From: Reticulitermes speratus
Taxonomy: Eukaryota > Arthropoda > Insecta > Blattodea > Rhinotermitidae
Assembly (NCBI GenBank): GCA_021186555.1
Contig: JAJKFL010000006.1
Span: 39,057,478 to 39,121,477 of the forward strand
Length of the DNA: 64,000 nucleotides
Direction of reading: 5' to 3'
The number at the start of each line of letters is the position of its first letter. Within the stretch, counting starts at the first letter, position 1. A model generated the notes under the pieces. That model saw only the letters and a program-made list of their open reading frames with translations, did not search any database and was not told the DNA's origin. Below are positions 1 to 9,774 of this stretch, in pieces. The translations under genes were made by a program, and so were the position numbers.

Positions 1-459
1 TTTACAAATGTGGATTACACGTGTAAAGGCACAGATTATTATCAAGTTACATGTAACTTACAGCCATTAAAAATTTTAATTCAAATGCTACATTTCGGCG
101 CTCTTTCACTTCAGTGCCAGTGCATTTGTACCGTGACGTAAGACAGCAGTTACATTTCGTTTTTCCCCGTCTAAAATCTACATGGTGTCCGTAGTGCAAT
201 GGAAGTGCAAGTGAACAAGACAATAAACCTGCTTGTTCAATAAGTGACGGAGAATTTTTTCGCTAGTTTAGCAACTGTAAGTTTCATGTATTTGCAATGA
301 AGCTAACTAATTAATAATTTGCTCATTGCCATATTCACAACAGCTCACGCGTGGTCTGTATTTTGAAGTAAACTAATTCAGTCCACACACTCCCAACCTA
401 TTTCTTAAAAATCAATTTTAATATTATACCCGTGTATGCTGACGTCTTCCAACTTGACA
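1..459. other. AT-rich stretch, nothing recognised
   Basis: No open frame with recognisable protein content, no tandem repeat and no terminal-repeat structure is visible before the inverted-repeat element that starts near 471. Confidence 0.5.
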
Positions 460-570
460 TTTTTCTTAAGCTTCACTTTATATTCACCGTGCATCTTTTT
501 ATAATTGAATTATTTGTACCAACAAATGCACTAAGACAGTTTTTTCACTGTTTTCTTTATTATAAGGATG

Positions 571-613
571 CCCCAATACGCATTTCGGCAGTTATTCTGC
601 CATCATCAGGGGG
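571..613 (-). ncRNA. Hammerhead-ribozyme-like motif, left arm of element 1
   Basis: Read on the minus strand: CUGAUGA (complement of 603-609), one extra U, a 5-bp hairpin GGCAG/CUGCC with loop AAUAA, GAAA (complement of 583-586), an AUGCGUAU stretch that can self-pair, a U in the position-17 slot, then GGGG able to pair with the CCCC before the first box. This is the layout of a type I hammerhead with a minimal stem III, a form known to act mainly as a dimer. The extra U before stem II departs from the strict consensus. Activity is inferred only. Confidence 0.5.
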
Positions 614-707
614 TATTTAAGTGAGTTTTTACATAGACCAATTCTTTGGTTACGTCATAACAGTGAGTAACCAAAGAATTGGTCTATGTAAAAACTCACT
701 TAAAATA

Positions 708-750
708 CCCCCTGATGATGGCAGAATAACTGCGGAAATGCGTATTGGGG
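708..750 (+). ncRNA. Hammerhead-ribozyme-like motif, right arm of element 1
   Basis: Mirror copy of the left-arm motif. CUGAUGA lies at 712-718, GAAA at 735-738, the CCCC strand of stem I at 708-711 and its GGGG partner at 747-750. One base of stem II has changed (CUGCG instead of CUGCC at 730-734), which breaks the closing pair, so this copy should be weaker than the left one if either is active. Confidence 0.45.
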
Positions 751-1271
751 CATCCTTATAATAAAGAAAACAGTGAAAAAACTGTCTTAGTGCATTTGTT
801 TGGTACAAATAATTCAATTTTGCTTAAGGTTGTCCGACTAAGACAATATACACAGTTCTCTGTCCCAGTGCACTGTAGATACTGGCTTCGATTGGACCTC
901 GAATTTGCTAGCAGGTTTAACGAAAATGAACCAGCTGTTTCAGGGCTGATTAGACGTACACGACTTTACCCTAAAGACTCACCATGACGCTGTTAAACTG
1001 CCTTAAAGCTAATACCCGAGTCGTAAAGGACTGGGTCTAGCTTGTGGCTAGATTAATGACACAGGGCATAATTCTTGTTTCGAAATCATTACGGGCAATC
1101 GATTGCATTGCGCTCGAAACATGAAGACGTGGGCAAAGGGGCAGTGGAATGTATACTGTGACACGGGCAACATCAATACGTCTTTTGGATTCCTGCTTGG
1201 CTTTAGCGTTAATTTATTGCAGAAGTAAACCTAACTGTTTAGCCGGTTTAGCATTGTAAACGTAACAACTA

Positions 1272-1500
1272 GGATGCGAAATAGGCGACCGAATAATCGG
1301 GTTCGATTCCCAGCAACAGGAAAGATTTATTTATGTTTTCTTCACGGCGTCCAAAGTGGCCACCCAGCCTCCTATTCAGAGAGGGGGCCAGGGCCCATTT
1401 CTCCGCTTGAAGCCAACCACCCGCTTCCATCTAGTGCGGAGGTTAAGAAATCGTGGACTATGCCTCCACTTCCTCGCAAGTTATTACTGCGTGGAGATTA
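1272..1500 (+). mobile_element. SINE family D copy, 5' degraded
   Basis: A tRNA-like B box (GGTTCGATTCCC) near 1300 is followed by the family D body: the GGCCACCCAGCCTCCTATTC stretch, CCATCTAGTGC, GAGGTTAAG and a tail of pyrimidine-rich words ending near 1500. The same order of words occurs at 28230, 48364, 52510 and 58314. The A-box region is not clear, so the head is decayed. Confidence 0.55.
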
Positions 1501-1984
1501 ATTAATTACGCGTAGGAAAAACTTTACTTTTATCTTCACAAATTACTCTTACAAAATCACACTGTTACAACTCAGAGTGCAATACTATTGTGTCCCCTGA
1601 AATTTCTTTTAATATTCACTTTAATTTGAAGACGTTGTTAAGGCAATTCAATCTAACAACGTTATAGAGCAAAGGTTATTAGTGGACCAAGTAAAGGCAA
1701 ATTTGTCCATGTTTTCGACTGAGTACCCAGTAATATATTTGAGAAGTATTAACAACAACAGTAATTTTCGTAGTTCCTATTTTATCACAGCTGTCCGTGC
1801 GAGAACAATAAACTTCTATGCAGCTAGGTATAAATGTAGGAATAGAACCCTCAGACTGCATCTACAATACTGCAACAGTTAACGTGGCGTCGGGTAATAT
1901 GACTCTGAATGGTGAAGGGGAGAAATGCGTGCTACGTGCACCTTTCATCACATCCTCTTCATATAATCATCCAAATAATATATC

Positions 1985-2100
1985 ATGAAGAATACAAACA
2001 ATTAAGCTCTTCCCTGTGCAATTTTTTTCCTCTGTAAATTCCTCCCTCATGAGTCAAAATATTCTCCCCAGCACCTTACTCTCAAACACCCTCAATGTAT
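1985..2100 (-). mobile_element. LINE-X 3' fragment (reverse transcriptase C-terminal region)
   Basis: The stretch with CAAAATATTCTCCCCAGCACC resembles the minus-strand LINE-X copies at 5.7 and 18.4 kb, which share the same CAAATAT...CTCAGCACCCT region. Too short and decayed to read protein reliably. Confidence 0.35.
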
Positions 2101-2135
2101 GAGAGATTTTAGGCTTTTGCAGCTGCACAATTGAA

Positions 2136-2295
2136 GTGTTCCTTCTTCTGGGATGTGGCGCCACTGCACTGGGTGATTGATACTCGACGTTTCGAAACAG
2201 CGTGGTGGTCTCATTTCAAGGGTCGAAATATTCATGTCTTCATCGGAATTTCGGCCACAAGTCACCCAGTGAAACCGTAACACATCCCAGAAGAA
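2136..2295. mobile_element. Foldback element, diverged copy of the 54.7-kb family
   Basis: Ends TTCTTCTGGGATGTG (about 2146) and CACATCCCAGAAGAA (about 2280) are inverted, as are inner words (CACTGGGTGA / TCACCCAGTG). The inner region has GACGTTTCGAAAC and TTTCAAGGGTC in the order seen in the foldback elements at 31.9, 40.9 and 54.7 kb. The hammerhead-like core is decayed. Confidence 0.5.
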
Positions 2296-2372
2296 CGGAG
2301 ACCACCGCCCTCAATTTAATTTATATGTACGTGTTAATTACATAGATTGCACTTGTTATAGTTAATACAGCC

Positions 2373-2628
2373 GATCCCAGTGGCCGTGCGGTCTAAGGCG
2401 TGGGTCTGCGGCCGCTCGCTTTCTAGGATTGTGAGTTCGAATCCCACCGGGGGCATGGATGTCTGTCTCTTGTGAGTGTTGTGTGTTGTCAGGTAGAGGT
2501 CTCTGCGACGGGCTGGTCCCTCGTCCAGAGGAGTCCTACAGACTGTGGTGTGTCTAAAGTGTGATCGTGAAGCCTCGACAAATGAGGCGGCCTAGGCCCC
2601 CAAGGGGCTGTCGAGCCATCGAAAAAAA
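2373..2628 (+). mobile_element. SINE family B, full-length copy
   Basis: A tRNA-derived head (A-box region GTGGCCGTGCGGTCTAAGGCG, split over about 2389-2400; B box GTTCGAATCCC at 2435-2445) is followed by a tRNA-unrelated body and an A-rich tail at 2622-2629. A 13-bp target duplication with one mismatch flanks it (2360-2372 and 2629-2641). The head resembles a leucine-type tRNA, but the acceptor arms do not close, so it is a pol III SINE promoter rather than a tRNA gene. Related copies lie at 16.66 and 52.77 kb on the minus strand. Confidence 0.85.
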
Positions 2629-2644
2629 AGTTAATACAACCATC

Positions 2645-3520
2645 GCAGTACACAACTTAATGAATGAAGATACTATTTACTCTATTTTTCCCAAAATATT
2701 ACGATCATTTCACATTTATCATGACGGATTTGACAGTGATTACACCATAGAGTTACAAGCCATCTGGGTATAATTATTTAGCGTAATAATAACATGTATA
2801 TCGGTTGTACTGTGTCTTACAATGGTAATTTAAAATAAACCCTCGTTTCTCATGTTAGACATCTTGAAGATGGTCATAAGAGAGAAAAAGGTAGTTGGTT
2901 CCTTTTGCACGAAAATGCCTCTGCTCATTCTCTCAAGAGAGTGAAGCGCCTCCTGCCTTATTGCGGCGTGGAGATCAGCCACCCACCTTGTTCACTGACC
3001 TCCTGCCAGCCGAATTTTTCCATTACCTAAGTAAAATTCGCCCTCAAGATGAAAATTTCAGGACGTGGGGACATTAAGAAAAAATTAACATCTAAGTCAA
3101 ATGCAACTCTATTGGAAGCCTCGAGGACTGTTTTTTGCAGCTTCCAGAAAGAAGGAAAAACTGTGTTGCAGCCAGTCAGGTTACTCTGAAGGAAAATAAA
3201 ACATTTTTCCTCTACATCATGTATACCTGTTCTGAGAGACTGACTCTGGAATTTCATTATTTGACCTCCTATGAAGGTATTGAAGAAATATTTCAGGCTG
3301 CCAGAAGATGAACCGAACCCAAGTCGAGCTGTGTTCAGTAACTTATTGATTCTTCCCCCTTCCGCCTACTTCCATTCTCCCTATGTTGTGGCAAGTTTCA
3401 CGTCAGTATCGCTTAGACCTGCTTTCAAATTCCGATATATCGGCGATTTCTTCAAAGATGCCTGCCCGTCCGATCGTAAAGTGACTCTGTACTTAATTAA
3501 TCACGACGGAATAAACACAT
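2645..3520. other. No recognisable feature
   Basis: Short frames only, without recognisable motifs or repeat structure. Confidence 0.4.
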
Positions 3521-3524
3521 AGGG

Positions 3525-3615
3525 TAGAGTGGAGATACAGCTCCATGCTTTCTCAATGCCAGTACTAGACGGTGGCGAGTGGTTAGGTTTAGATCCCGGC
3601 CACTTTAAGGCCGGA
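3525..3615 (-). mobile_element. SINE family D fragment
   Basis: Minus-strand body words of family D (the GTAGAGTGGAGATACAGCTCC region, then GGCGAGTGGTTAGG) resemble those at 48.4 kb. The tRNA-like head is missing. Confidence 0.4.
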
Positions 3616-3804
3616 GAAATTCCTTCGTTGTCATTAATGTGAGGCCGTGCAGGACCCAGTGTCAGTCTGGATGCTGCGGCGAAGGGAAAAATCTTTGCTC
3701 CTGCTGCAAATGAAACCACGATTACCAAGTCTCTCAGCCCACAGCTTACTGACTGATCTACCCGCTCGACTAAGAAATGTGATTACAATGATGAGTTTGA
3801 AAGC

Positions 3805-4070
3805 TATTCCTGTACAGGCCTCGGCAGGCCCTTAGCCTTCCAGGAGGTTGAGGCTCCCAGATTTCAAGATAATCGGCACATGAAGGTGGTAAGGTTATCA
3901 GCCTTACGCACCGGTCGCCTTTACCCCCCAGGAAATATTCCTGGTACTCATTTCTGCTAGAGGCTTAGTCGACCCCAGGGACATAGTGCGGCCGGAAGGA
4001 TTATGTCAATGAAAAATGCCAAAGACTCCATCGGGAATCGAACCCGCGACCTTCCGGATTGTACACTTTA
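3805..4070 (-). mobile_element. SINE family C copy
   Basis: Minus strand. The B box appears as GGGAATCGAACCCG near 4030-4045. Body words (CCTTCCGGCCGCACTATG, the AAGGCGACCGGTGCGTAAGG region, TGAAGGTGG, CAGGAGG) match the plus-strand copies at 24.35 and 38.47 kb. The A-box side beyond about 4070 does not match, so the 5' end is truncated or eroded. Confidence 0.65.
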
Positions 4071-4792
4071 TGAGTTAGGAAGGCAATTTTAGAAAAGTCT
4101 ACCATGTCACAATTTTCATGTAGCGACTGAGGAACACCACGAAAATACCAGTCAATACAGTATGCCTCGGTATAAGGATGATAAGGAATTGAGATTGAAT
4201 ACACGACATACCACCACATCTTAATGTCTGGCGACTTTCAGGATGTTCCGGTCAGCTTAGCCAACGTTACAAGCGATGGTGGATTCCTAAAGACAGTTAA
4301 ATTACATCTAACGGACAGCGCACACTGACAACCCAGAAAGATATGGCATGACCAGTTATGGTTATCTTGGAATGGGTTTCATAGTCCAAGAGAAGACGAA
4401 GGAGAACGATAATACAATATTTATGACAGTCCGCATGCGTGTCTTGCTGATATTCGAGTAGAGAATATCCGTCATTCACAGGCCACGGCTGTTCGAACGA
4501 GACAGGATGACTAATGAATGTTGACTGTGCATGCTTCGTTGCAGCTGCAGCAAATGCGGCGACAAACTGTAAAATGGTCACATTACGATCACTAGAGCTC
4601 AGGCATATCCCTGGCGCAATGTTTAACTGAGCAATGCAGAACTGCGGGTTTACCGTTCTTTTAACAATGTAGCGTCCATGATATCGTTAGTAAAAAAAAG
4701 AACATGTATAATTAAGCGATTGCGGCCTATTTGAAGGCTCCAATAGAGACATCTCAGAATAATCTGTTTCTTGTTAAAATTGCAACCAAATA

Positions 4793-4977
4793 CATTTGAA
4801 CCCGGTTATAACGACATCACTTTATACGACACCTCGTTAATACCGCCAGGTACTCTGTGGTACCAATTAATTCCTCACTGTTAACCGCAACATTGTACTC
4901 TTCGGTTAGAACTACACTCGTTTATAACGACACAACAAATTTAGTGCCTTTCATGACGCTATAACCGAGTTCGACTG
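4793..4977. mobile_element. MITE with pogo/Tigger-type termini
   Basis: A 185-bp element flanked by TA on both sides (4791-4792 and 4978-4979). The inverted ends share GAAC(C/T)CGGTTATA(A/G)CG(A/T)CAT after a CA start. TA duplication and ends rich in GTTATAACGAC words are typical of non-autonomous pogo/Tigger relatives in the Tc1/mariner superfamily. Internal ATAACGACA words repeat the end motif. There is no coding capacity. A decayed transposase of the matching type is present at 21.2 kb, but a link is only inference. Confidence 0.7.
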
Positions 4978-5114
4978 TACATACTATAACAAGACAGGTA
5001 ATATGGGGAAACGTAAGACCGTGGAGCGTTCGCATAATGTTTGTACCACTCGGCTATCCCACCATTTCACTCAAAGGCCGCTTTTGTGGCGATTTAATGT
5101 TGCGGGAACAATAA

Positions 5115-5340
5115 AACGTACTTAGGTAATGTGCCCGATATTTTTGATAGATTTCAACCAATTTTAATTTTCTCGATAGATTTTCATAAAAGTTCCATTA
5201 TCAAATTTCACGAAAATCCGTCTAGTGGGAGCCACGCTGATACTTGCGTATAGGCAGAAGGACAGACGAACAGACAGGCGGACAGGACAAACATGACAAG
5301 CTAATAGGCGCTTTACGCGACTATGCGAGCGCGCCTAAAA
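5115..5340 (+). repeat. Interspersed repeat family G copy
   Basis: An AT-rich part with AAATTTCACGAAAATCCGTC is followed by a run of GACAGACG-like words and a GCGCGCC-rich end. A second copy at 31.85-32.27 kb is split by a foldback element. The class is unknown; it may be the 3' part of an old retroelement. Confidence 0.45.
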
Positions 5341-5389
5341 ATCTGTCGTGGCTTATTATTAACTACAGTTAACGCCGTCACTCGACAAC

Positions 5390-5800
5390 ACTACTCTTGC
5401 TCAGGTAGTCGAGGAATTCCCCGCACTTTGTAAAAACCAAAGATTCATTACCGCCTTCACAAAAGCCTGCTACTTGTCCAATGAATCCCGCCCCTACATT
5501 CCCGCCCTATTACTTTAAGTCAATTTTAATATTATCTTTCGACTTAAGTCTTTGTCTTCAAAGTGAACCCTTTGCTTCAGGGTCTAGGGGCAAAACTCTG
5601 CGTGGATTTTGTTTCTCTAACATGCATGTTACGTGCTCCGATTATCTCATCCTCAAAGGCTTGATTACTATGACAATATTTGGAGAGAAATGTAAATTGT
5701 GAAGCACTTCATTACGCAGTTTTCTCCAGCCTCCTGGATCTCCTTCTTATATCCAAATATTCTGTTTCAGCACCCTGTTCTCGTGCAACCTTCCGTCCTT
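5390..5800 (-). mobile_element. LINE-X 3' fragment, old copy
   Basis: Aligned by eye with the better copy at 18.0-18.5 kb: first GGAATTCCCCGCA...TTCATTACC, later the stretch with ATCCAAATATTCTGTTTCAGCACCCT. It represents the end of a non-LTR reverse transcriptase frame plus its 3' UTR, and is too mutated for translation. Confidence 0.5.
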
Positions 5801-5914
5801 TAATGCAAAGCGGTCAGACGACTAAATAAACACTACCTACTTTAACATTCACAACTTTTCCCCACGTCATTTATTTACGTGTTTTATAATTCTGTCAATA
5901 ATCTGCCACTATTG

Positions 5915-6985
5915 AGGGAAAACGTCTTACACCGCGGGTCCGGTATGGGGGGAAACTATGCGAAAGTCGATGTTACGATTTCGTGTATACCACACAAATC
6001 TTAATAACTTTAAAACTATAACGCATATCCAAATAAGCAATACACAGTTTAAAAGAGCAAGGATGAAAGAATGTTACGCGACATTAACCTTGAGCGCGTG
6101 ACGTCACACGCCGCCACAAGATGGTCGCCAATTTGGAGTGGAAAATTACCGGTTCGCCGCGCGGCAAAATTAGTATAGCTCGGGAACGCGTATGCGTAGG
6201 ACGTTGTGTGAGGTGTCGTTTAACAGAGCTCGACGAGTACTATACAATAAAACACTAACAGTGACAATAGTGAAAGAACTTGAAAAAATATACAGTGAGT
6301 AATTGTTGAACTTGGACAAATTTTCCCTAAACTTTCAGAAATGTCGAAATATCTTGAAAACAAGAAGGTAAATGCCTATCGTAAACGCTTACAAAGTGAT
6401 AGAAGAATAAATGAGGAATCCAAAAACGCCGCTATGACAGCAGCAGAGCGAATGCGGAGGATGAGGCAGCGTCGACAAGTTGAGGCGAGCACCAGTCGCG
6501 CGGACGCCGCAACGCCTGACGCAAGTTCAGAGGCAATGGATGTCGTACTACTGACTTCACAACTTTAAAGAATACCACGATAGACTTAACGTTCTCTAGA
6601 GATATGAGTGTAGCATGTAAGTCTTACATATCATACTACTCGTACCATTGTCCTGTCTTCAACAAAATTTTACAAATTAGTCAGCATTGTCAGAAATAAA
6701 TAAAATAAAAGAAATGCAAGTTCCTTGCGCTCATTTCTTTCTTACCAACCCTACAAACACCCCGCCCCGACAACACCGCCTGGGTAAGACGCTTTCCGCC
6801 AAAAACCTCAGCGGTATTGACTCCGACACTACCTACCCCGATTTTTTCCTAAACAGCATTAACCGGTTGCCCTTCGTAATGGAGGCGTCATACGAGTGTA
6901 CGACGCCTCACTGTGAGGCAGAAGCTCAATTTATATACATTATTTAGACGGATTTTCTGCTTCAAAGTTTTCGACAGAAAGACCA
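5915..6985 (+). mobile_element. Helitron-derived non-autonomous element, copy 1
   Basis: The left end contains ACGTCTTAC near 5925 and the right end AGACGGATTTTCTGC near 6946-6960, matching in order and orientation the hairpin-prone ends of the copies at 9.8-10.5 and 56.9-58.0 kb. It holds a CG-rich upstream block (6105-6190) and a small frame (6341-6568) with the basic motif shared by the other copies. Near 6620-6680 a shifted frame contains a YHCPVFNKI-type peptide also present in the other two. No Rep or helicase domain is present. Confidence 0.55.
6341..6568 (+). pseudogene. Helitron protein N-terminus remnant (basic AERMRRMRQRR motif)
   Basis: A 75-residue frame. Residues about 34-46 form AERMRRMRQRR, followed by a Ser/Thr/Ala-rich linker with ASTSR. 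The copies at 9904 and 57206 have the same order: a basic helix, then a Ser/Thr/Ala linker. In the 57-kb copy this is followed by an FGHV / CNVCDRLWF segment, which I recognise from the N-terminal region of arthropod Helitron helicase proteins. Here the frame stops right after the linker, so it is a truncated remnant. The CG-rich block just upstream may be its promoter. Confidence 0.5.
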
Positions 6986-7405
6986 AGTTTCGCACCCGTT
7001 CAAGACAACAGGCAGTCATGTCCACTCTTACGAGCAATCTCGACTAGGTTCTTCTCCGAGTAATTCGGGTTTCCCCTCTCGGTATTATTCCAGTGTCATT
7101 CAACCAATGCTCCATCGTCGTCTTTTTCTACGTTGATTTTACCAGAACAAACGGGCAAAGCCTGGGAACCTTCCAAAAAACAACGTTATTTCGGAAACTG
7201 GGGAGCATTGGACGGAAAAGTACTTTCATAGGAAAAGGCTATTAATTACAAATTTAAGGATCGTGTTGTAATCCAAAATGAAGCCAAAAGTTCCTACAAA
7301 CATACGTTCACAAAAATTTTATTTACGAAAACGGGAAACATTAGGAAAGCAAACGAGACAAGTAACGTTGTATTTTAGCAGTAAACTCATATATATATAT
7401 ATATA

Positions 7406-8736
7406 CGAGGGCTGTCCAAAAAGTATCCGACTATATTTTTTCCCGCGGTAAGTAATGGCGAAAGGGTGGGGAAACTGAGCGTAGTGGTAGAAGGGACTTT
7501 CATGCGCATGCGTGATTTTTTGCTGCCTCGCAACACCGCCGGATGCGTCTGTCGCTGCCAGATAGCGAAGTGGTGTAACACGTGTTCGTCGCATTCTCGT
7601 TTCGCTCAAGATGACAGAATGTTTGGAGCAGCGATACTGCATCAAGTTTTGTCAGAAACTTGGGGATACCCAAGCGGAAACAATCCGCAAAATTCAGCAG
7701 GCTTTCGGTGATGATGCAATGGGGGTCACTCAAATTAAAGAGTGGTTCAACCGCTTTAAAGATGGCCGCATGTCGGCGGACAGTGACCAGCGTTCCGGGA
7801 GACCGTCAACGACCCGAAATGCTGATGTCATTGACAAAGTGCGGACATTGATCATGGAGGACCGTCGTTTGACCGTCCGGGAAATTGCTGATGAGGTTGG
7901 GATCAGCAGAGGTTCCGCAAACAAGATTTTAACTGAGGATGTGGGCATGCGAAGAGTGGCGGCAAAATTTGTGCCCAAGCTGCTTTCGCCGGAGCAGCAA
8001 CAACTCCGCCTTGAGGTCGCGCAGGACATGCTGGAGTGCGCCAACAGGGATCCTGAGTTCCTGAAGACTGTGATCACTGGTGACGAGTCGTGGGTGTACG
8101 GATATGACCCGGAAACCAAGGTCCAGTCGTCACAATGGAAGCATCCAACATCCCCGAGGCCCAAAAAAGCACGACACGTTCGGAGCAATGTGAAGGTGAT
8201 ACTGACTGTTTTCTTCGATTACCGGGGTGTTGTGCATCATGAGTACGCACCACTAGGCCAAACTGTTAATAAGGAGTACTACCAAGAAGTCCTCCGTCAT
8301 CTTCGTGATGCAGTTCGGCGCAAGAGACCGGAGCTGTGGGACGCACGCAACTGGCAGCTGCATCATGACAATGCCCCAGCTCATTCATCACACCTGATCC
8401 AGGGTTTCCTGGCTAAGCACGGCATTCCGCAGGTTCGCCAGGCTCCCTACTCTCCTGACATGGCTCCTTGTGATTTCTGGCTGTTCCCGAGATTGAAGAC
8501 ACCGCTAAAAGGCTCCCGTTTTGACAGCCGCGAGGACATCATACAGAACGCGACGGCGCAGCTGCACACCATTCCAAAACAAGCCTTCCAGAATTGCTTC
8601 CAGCGATGGAAGGACCGCTGGGCTAAGTGTGTGGAGTCACAAGGGGCCTACTTTGAAGGGGATTAGGTATTGTAACCACCCAGATACAGAACTTTTTTTT
8701 CCCGGCCCAAGGTCGGATACTTTTTGGACAGACCTC

Positions 8737-8737
<1 letters not shown>
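7406..8737 (+). mobile_element. Complete mariner transposon
   Basis: A 1332-bp element. The 26-bp terminal inverted repeats (7406-7431 and 8712-8737) differ at one position and contain CTGTCCAAAAAGTATCCGAC. It is flanked by TA and sits within a (TA)n microsatellite, the expected mariner target. It carries one uninterrupted transposase gene. Near-identical termini and an intact frame point to a young or selected copy. This is the best preserved mobile element of the window. Confidence 0.97.
7611..8666 (+). CDS. Mariner transposase, intact
   Basis: 351 residues, the usual mariner length (about 345-355). The catalytic triad is D158 (in VITGDESW), D253 (in HHDNAPAHS) and D288 (in YSPDMAPCDFW), with exactly 34 residues between the last two: the D,D34D signature of the mariner family. 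Residues 1-112 hold two helix-turn-helix regions (the second near VGISRGSANKIL, 97-107) that bind the inverted repeats. The linker motif usually WVPHEL appears as FVPKLL (120-125). The chosen ATG is the first in frame and gives the conserved N-terminus. The enzyme cuts and pastes the element at TA in the nucleus. No stop or frameshift is seen; activity is not shown. Confidence 0.96.
   Translation: MTECLEQRYCIKFCQKLGDTQAETIRKIQQAFGDDAMGVTQIKEWFNRFKDGRMSADSDQRSGRPSTTRNADVIDKVRTLIMEDRRLTVREIADEVGISRGSANKILTEDVGMRRVAAKFVPKLLSPEQQQLRLEVAQDMLECANRDPEFLKTVITGDESWVYGYDPETKVQSSQWKHPTSPRPKKARHVRSNVKVILTVFFDYRGVVHHEYAPLGQTVNKEYYQEVLRHLRDAVRRKRPELWDARNWQLHHDNAPAHSSHLIQGFLAKHGIPQVRQAPYSPDMAPCDFWLFPRLKTPLKGSRFDSREDIIQNATAQLHTIPKQAFQNCFQRWKDRWAKCVESQGAYFEGD

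Positions 8738-8780
<43 letters not shown>
8738..8780. repeat. (TA)n microsatellite
   Basis: An uninterrupted TA run follows the right mariner end; the matching left part is at 7390-7405. Together they form the insertion target of the mariner. Confidence 0.95.
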
Positions 8781-8782
<2 letters not shown>

Positions 8783-8789
8783 AGTTTTT

Positions 8790-9380
8790 AACATTTCTAC
8801 AAAACAGCGTCTTAATGTTGGCAGAATATTTACAGCAGGTGCTAAAAATGCTCTCCTTTAATTTGAATGCAGACCTAAGCCGTATGATGCCAACAATTCT
8901 CGATACGCTAAACTATTCTAGGCATGTGTCACATTGTTGTCGCAGCCGCTTAACGCGAACACCAAATCTGCTCCCACATGTTGACACTTTTCCAGTGAAA
9001 GATGATGTTCAGATGGCCCTATAGATAGAAGCCGGCAAAACTGAAATCGGGTGATCGCGAAGGCCCCACTAACGGTCTCTTTTGTCCTATCTGGACAGTG
9101 AGGTTCGGGCAACTGTTCTACGTTGCAGGTATGTGCAAAAGCCACATACTACATAATCAGTGCAGTCTGTCGCGTTGTCAGTGGTACTTCCTACAGTAAT
9201 TGACGTAATTCTTACGTTGCCATACTTGGCTAACAAGCTGCTGCAACCCCAAACCTCTTAATTTACAGGGTACATTTCAGGAGTAGACCACGACTTTTAT
9301 ACAGCAGGTAATTGTAAATTTTATAGGTAACATAAAAGTTGTCTGTGTTTGCAATTAAGAACCACGTTTGAATACGTATG
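8790..9380. other. No recognisable feature
   Basis: Non-repetitive sequence with only short random frames. Confidence 0.4.
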
Positions 9381-9383
9381 AGA

Positions 9384-9560
9384 GAGTGGAGGTATATATC
9401 CATGCATTCCTAATCCGAGCACCTGATGAGTAAGCGGTCAGCTTCACGCGCCAGCAGCTTTAGCCACCCAAGAAGTACGAGTACCCGGTACTCATTAGAC
9501 AGAAGGTTCGCAAAGAACCCAGAGGTCCTATGCACCCTTTGTCAATGAGGTCCCGCTCCT
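9384..9560 (-). mobile_element. SINE family D fragment
   Basis: Minus-strand words GTGGAGGTATATATCCATGC, TCCTAATCCGAGCACC and AAGCGGTCAGCTTCACG align with the family D body at 48.4 kb. The tRNA head is decayed. Confidence 0.45.
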
Positions 9561-9774
9561 GCTAGGAATAAACGCCCAACATGTAGACTTCCCCATATTT
9601 TAACTGAAGCATTATAGCTCACCATGTGTTAGGTCGCCTGGTTTAATATATCTGCGATCTTTAAACAGAAGTCCTGTCCCACATTTGATTTCACTTGTGT
9701 TCTGCACTTTCGCTCCGTGTAGTACGCACTTAGTTACGGACTGCCTTGTTCAACCGTAAGTCAAAAAAAAAAAT

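Larger units (their letters stand above)
471..817. mobile_element. Inverted-repeat element 1 with hammerhead-like motifs
   Basis: Arms 503-653 and 667-817 are almost exact reverse complements around a 13-nt spacer (654-666). The outer left part (about 471-530) resembles the start of the element at 44215: a shared CACCGTGCATCT word and a related stretch ending in AAATGCAC. An imperfect 11-bp duplication, differing at one base, flanks the element (460-470 and 818-828) and fits a target-site duplication. Each arm carries a hammerhead-like motif. There is no long open frame; the short frames here are by-products of the palindrome. I infer a non-autonomous retroelement of the same group as the 42-45 kb elements; a simple foldback element is the alternative. 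Confidence 0.7.

Noticed and set aside
745-987. 80-residue open frame
   Set aside because: It runs through the right arm of inverted-repeat element 1 and into unrelated sequence; no recognisable protein.
2373-2460. tRNA gene
   Set aside because: A and B boxes are present, but the acceptor and other stems do not pair and the sequence continues into a SINE body with A tail and target duplication. The same holds for the tRNA-like heads at 16.85, 27.4, 28.25, 38.5, 42.8, 43.1 and 58.3 kb.
7319-7645. 108-residue minus-strand frame across the left mariner end
   Set aside because: Crosses a TA microsatellite and the terminal repeat; coding is implausible.
7730-8188. 152-residue minus-strand frame
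   Set aside because: Antisense shadow of the mariner transposase gene; the plus frame has the catalytic motifs.
8521-9024. 167-residue plus-strand frame after the mariner
   Set aside because: Overlaps the transposase end in another frame and reads through the TA repeat as alternating Tyr-Ile.
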